A stretch of DNA of 24,081 bases, from assembly GCA_051875715.1 (NCBI GenBank), contig JBJEHD010000012.1, positions 1 through 24,081 on the forward strand, in the 5' to 3' direction. Positions within the stretch are counted from its first letter, which is position 1. Every line of letters starts with the position of its first letter. The position numbers and the translations under genes were made by a program. Source of the stretch: DYCT01 sp051875715. GTDB lineage: Bacteria > Bacteroidota > Bacteroidia > Bacteroidales > Bacteroidaceae. The notes under the pieces were generated by a model. The model did no database searches. It had not been told where the DNA came from and worked only from the letters and a program-made list of their open reading frames with translations. This document shows, in pieces, positions 22,325 to 24,081 of the stretch.

Positions 22325-23929
22325 ATGGCAAATTTGGATTTGAGCAAGTACGGCATTACCGACGTGAAGGAAGTGCTCCACAACCCTTCGTACGAAGTGC
22401 TGTTTGCTGAAGAAACCCAACCGGGTTTGGAAGGTTTTGAAAAAGGTCAGGAAACTGAACTGGGTGCTGTCAACGTAATGACGGGTATCTACACCGGTCG
22501 TTCGCCCAAGGACAAGTTCCTGGTGATGGACGAAACCAGCAAGGACACCGTATGGTGGACTTCGGAAGAATACAAGAACGACAACAAGCCGGTGTCTGTT
22601 GAGGCTTGGAAAGAGCTGAAGGAACTGGCTGCCAAGGAATTGTCGGGCAAGAAACTCTACGTGGTAGATGGCTACTGCGGTGCAAACCCCGCTACGCGCC
22701 TCTGCGTGCGCTTCATCATGGAAGTGGCATGGCAGGCACACTTCGTGACGAACATGTTCATCCGTCCGTCGAAGGAAGAACTCGAATCGTTCGAACCCGA
22801 CTTCATCGTCTACAACGCTTCGAAGGCGAAAGTAGCGAACTACAAGGAACTGGGCTTGAACTCCGAAACGGCTGTCGTGTTCAACCTCACCTCGAAAGAA
22901 CAAGTCATCCTCAACACCTGGTACGGTGGTGAAATGAAGAAGGGTATGTTCTCGATGATGAACTACTTCAACCCGCTCCGCGGCATCGCTTCGATGCACT
23001 GTTCGGCCAACACGAACATGGACGAAACGGAATCGGCCATCTTCTTCGGTCTCTCCGGCACGGGTAAGACGACCCTCTCGACCGACCCGAAGCGCAAGCT
23101 GATTGGTGACGACGAGCACGGCTGGGACAACGAAGGTGTGTTCAACTACGAAGGCGGATGCTATGCCAAGGTCATCAACCTCGACAAGGAATCCGAACCG
23201 GACATCTACGGCGCCATCAAGCGCGACGCTCTCTTGGAGAACGTGACGGTGGCCGCCGACGGCAAGATCGACTTCGCCGACAAGAGCGTGACGGAAAACA
23301 CCCGCGTTTCTTACCCCATCCACCACATCAACAACATCGTGAAGCCGGTGTCCAAAGGCCCGCACGCCAAGCAAGTCATCTTCTTGTCGGCCGACGCCTT
23401 CGGCGTATTGCCCCCGGTATCCATCCTGAACGAAGAGCAGGCTCAGTACTACTTCCTGTCCGGTTTCACCGCTAAGTTGGCCGGTACGGAGCGTGGTATC
23501 ACCGAACCGACTCCGACCTTCTCGGCTTGCTTCGGCCAGGCGTTCCTCGAACTGCACCCGACGAAGTATGCAGAAGAACTCGTGAAGAAGATGCAGATGA
23601 CCGGTGCCAAGGCATACTTGGTGAACACGGGTTGGAACGGTACGGGCAAGCGTATCTCCATCCGCGATACGCGCGGTATCATCGATGCCATCCTCGACGG
23701 CTCGATCGAAAAGGCTCCGACGAAGGTCATCCCGTATTTCGACTTCGTGGTTCCGACGGAGTTGCCGGGCGTTGACCCGCACATCCTCGACCCGCGCGAC
23801 ACCTACGACTGCGCTTGCAAGTGGGAAGAGAAGGCAAAAGACCTGGCTGGCCGCTTCATCAAGAACTTCGTGAAGTTCACGGGCAACGAAGCCGGTAAGG
23901 CTTTGGTTGCTGCCGGTCCGAAGTTGTAA
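22325..23929 (+). CDS. pckA: Phosphoenolpyruvate carboxykinase (ATP)
   Basis: This cytoplasmic enzyme interconverts oxaloacetate plus ATP with phosphoenolpyruvate plus CO2. In gut Bacteroidales it usually runs towards CO2 fixation for succinate formation, and otherwise serves gluconeogenesis. The protein is 534 residues, normal for the ATP type. Motifs: TGRSPKDKF (57-65) for substrate binding, MKKGMFSMMNYF (204-215), H225, the P-loop GLSGTGKTTLS (242-252), the metal-binding LIGDDEHGW (259-267), the segment ADAFGVLPPV (356-365), and GTGKRISI (439-446). The start MANLDLSKYG fits. Codon choice is even and regular, as in a highly expressed gene. It has its own promoter, leader hairpin and terminator, so it is a single-gene unit. 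Confidence 0.97.
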   Translation: MANLDLSKYGITDVKEVLHNPSYEVLFAEETQPGLEGFEKGQETELGAVNVMTGIYTGRSPKDKFLVMDETSKDTVWWTSEEYKNDNKPVSVEAWKELKELAAKELSGKKLYVVDGYCGANPATRLCVRFIMEVAWQAHFVTNMFIRPSKEELESFEPDFIVYNASKAKVANYKELGLNSETAVVFNLTSKEQVILNTWYGGEMKKGMFSMMNYFNPLRGIASMHCSANTNMDETESAIFFGLSGTGKTTLSTDPKRKLIGDDEHGWDNEGVFNYEGGCYAKVINLDKESEPDIYGAIKRDALLENVTVAADGKIDFADKSVTENTRVSYPIHHINNIVKPVSKGPHAKQVIFLSADAFGVLPPVSILNEEQAQYYFLSGFTAKLAGTERGITEPTPTFSACFGQAFLELHPTKYAEELVKKMQMTGAKAYLVNTGWNGTGKRISIRDTRGIIDAILDGSIEKAPTKVIPYFDFVVPTELPGVDPHILDPRDTYDCACKWEEKAKDLAGRFIKNFVKFTGNEAGKALVAAGPKL

Positions 23930-23956
23930 TCAGCCTTATCTGATAGAACCAAATAG

Positions 23957-23992
23957 GAGAGGGCATCTCGCTTTATTGCGGGGTGCCCTCTC
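23957..23992 (+). terminator. Intrinsic terminator of pckA
   Basis: GAGAGGGCA (23957-23965) pairs perfectly with TGCCCTCTC (23984-23992), and the stem continues inwards with TCTCGC/GCGGGG (two T-G pairs) around a TTTATT loop. It starts 27 bp after the stop and is followed by TTTGC. A short CGTTTT/AAAACG hairpin (24024-24040) lies beyond, in otherwise featureless DNA to the window end. Confidence 0.85.
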
Positions 23993-24081
23993 TTTGCAAA
24001 TGGCGAGGGCACTGTAGGACCTTCGTTTTAACCCAAAACGGTCATTAGGCCGCCCCTGCGCAAACGAACTTTCTTTTTGGC

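Noticed and set aside
1..24081. tRNA, rRNA, transposase, integrase or phage genes
   Set aside because: None could be recognised on either strand; the spacers show no cloverleaf or terminal repeats of a transposon.

Overview
The window looks like chromosomal DNA of a GC-rich member of the Bacteroidales, most likely near Bacteroides. The xylose isomerase and XylE-type transporter resemble Bacteroides and E. coli homologues as I remember them. Most start points have the Bacteroidetes -7 box (TAnnTTTG) upstream, and strong Shine-Dalgarno sites are absent. I could run no database search, so family calls rest on motifs I can read.

Left part (1-9178), all on the minus strand. The window edge cuts argS, of which only the first 138 codons are present. 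Upstream of it lies a two-gene unit: an exported BspA-like leucine-rich-repeat protein and an exported HSL-type esterase, joined by a 4-base ATGA overlap. Next is a complete xylose operon, transcribed NUDIX-type regulator (xylR-like), xylB, xylA, xylE. It takes up xylose by proton symport, isomerises it to xylulose and phosphorylates it into the pentose phosphate pathway. Between the end of xylE and the LRR promoter is the most unusual piece of the window: nine dyad-symmetric 8-mers (3813-3952) whose centres all fall on one 11-bp grid.

Middle part (9588-18356), plus strand. metG leads a tightly packed gene run: a DUF3783 protein, a LicD-family transferase, a Wzx-type flippase and four glycosyltransferases. 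There is a flippase but no polymerase, chain-length regulator or initiating sugar-phosphate transferase. This suits a short oligosaccharide, for example for protein O-glycosylation, better than a capsule repeat-unit locus.

Right part. An exported beta-helix protein (18549-20690) has an AT-rich front part and a GC-rich C-terminal part, so it looks like a mosaic. A 68-residue protein of a recurrent Bacteroidales type follows it. Then come about 430 bp of hairpin-rich DNA without a convincing gene, a terminator, upp on the minus strand, and the divergent ATP-type pckA with its own promoter, leader hairpin and terminator.

No tRNA, rRNA, transposase, integrase or CRISPR array was found.
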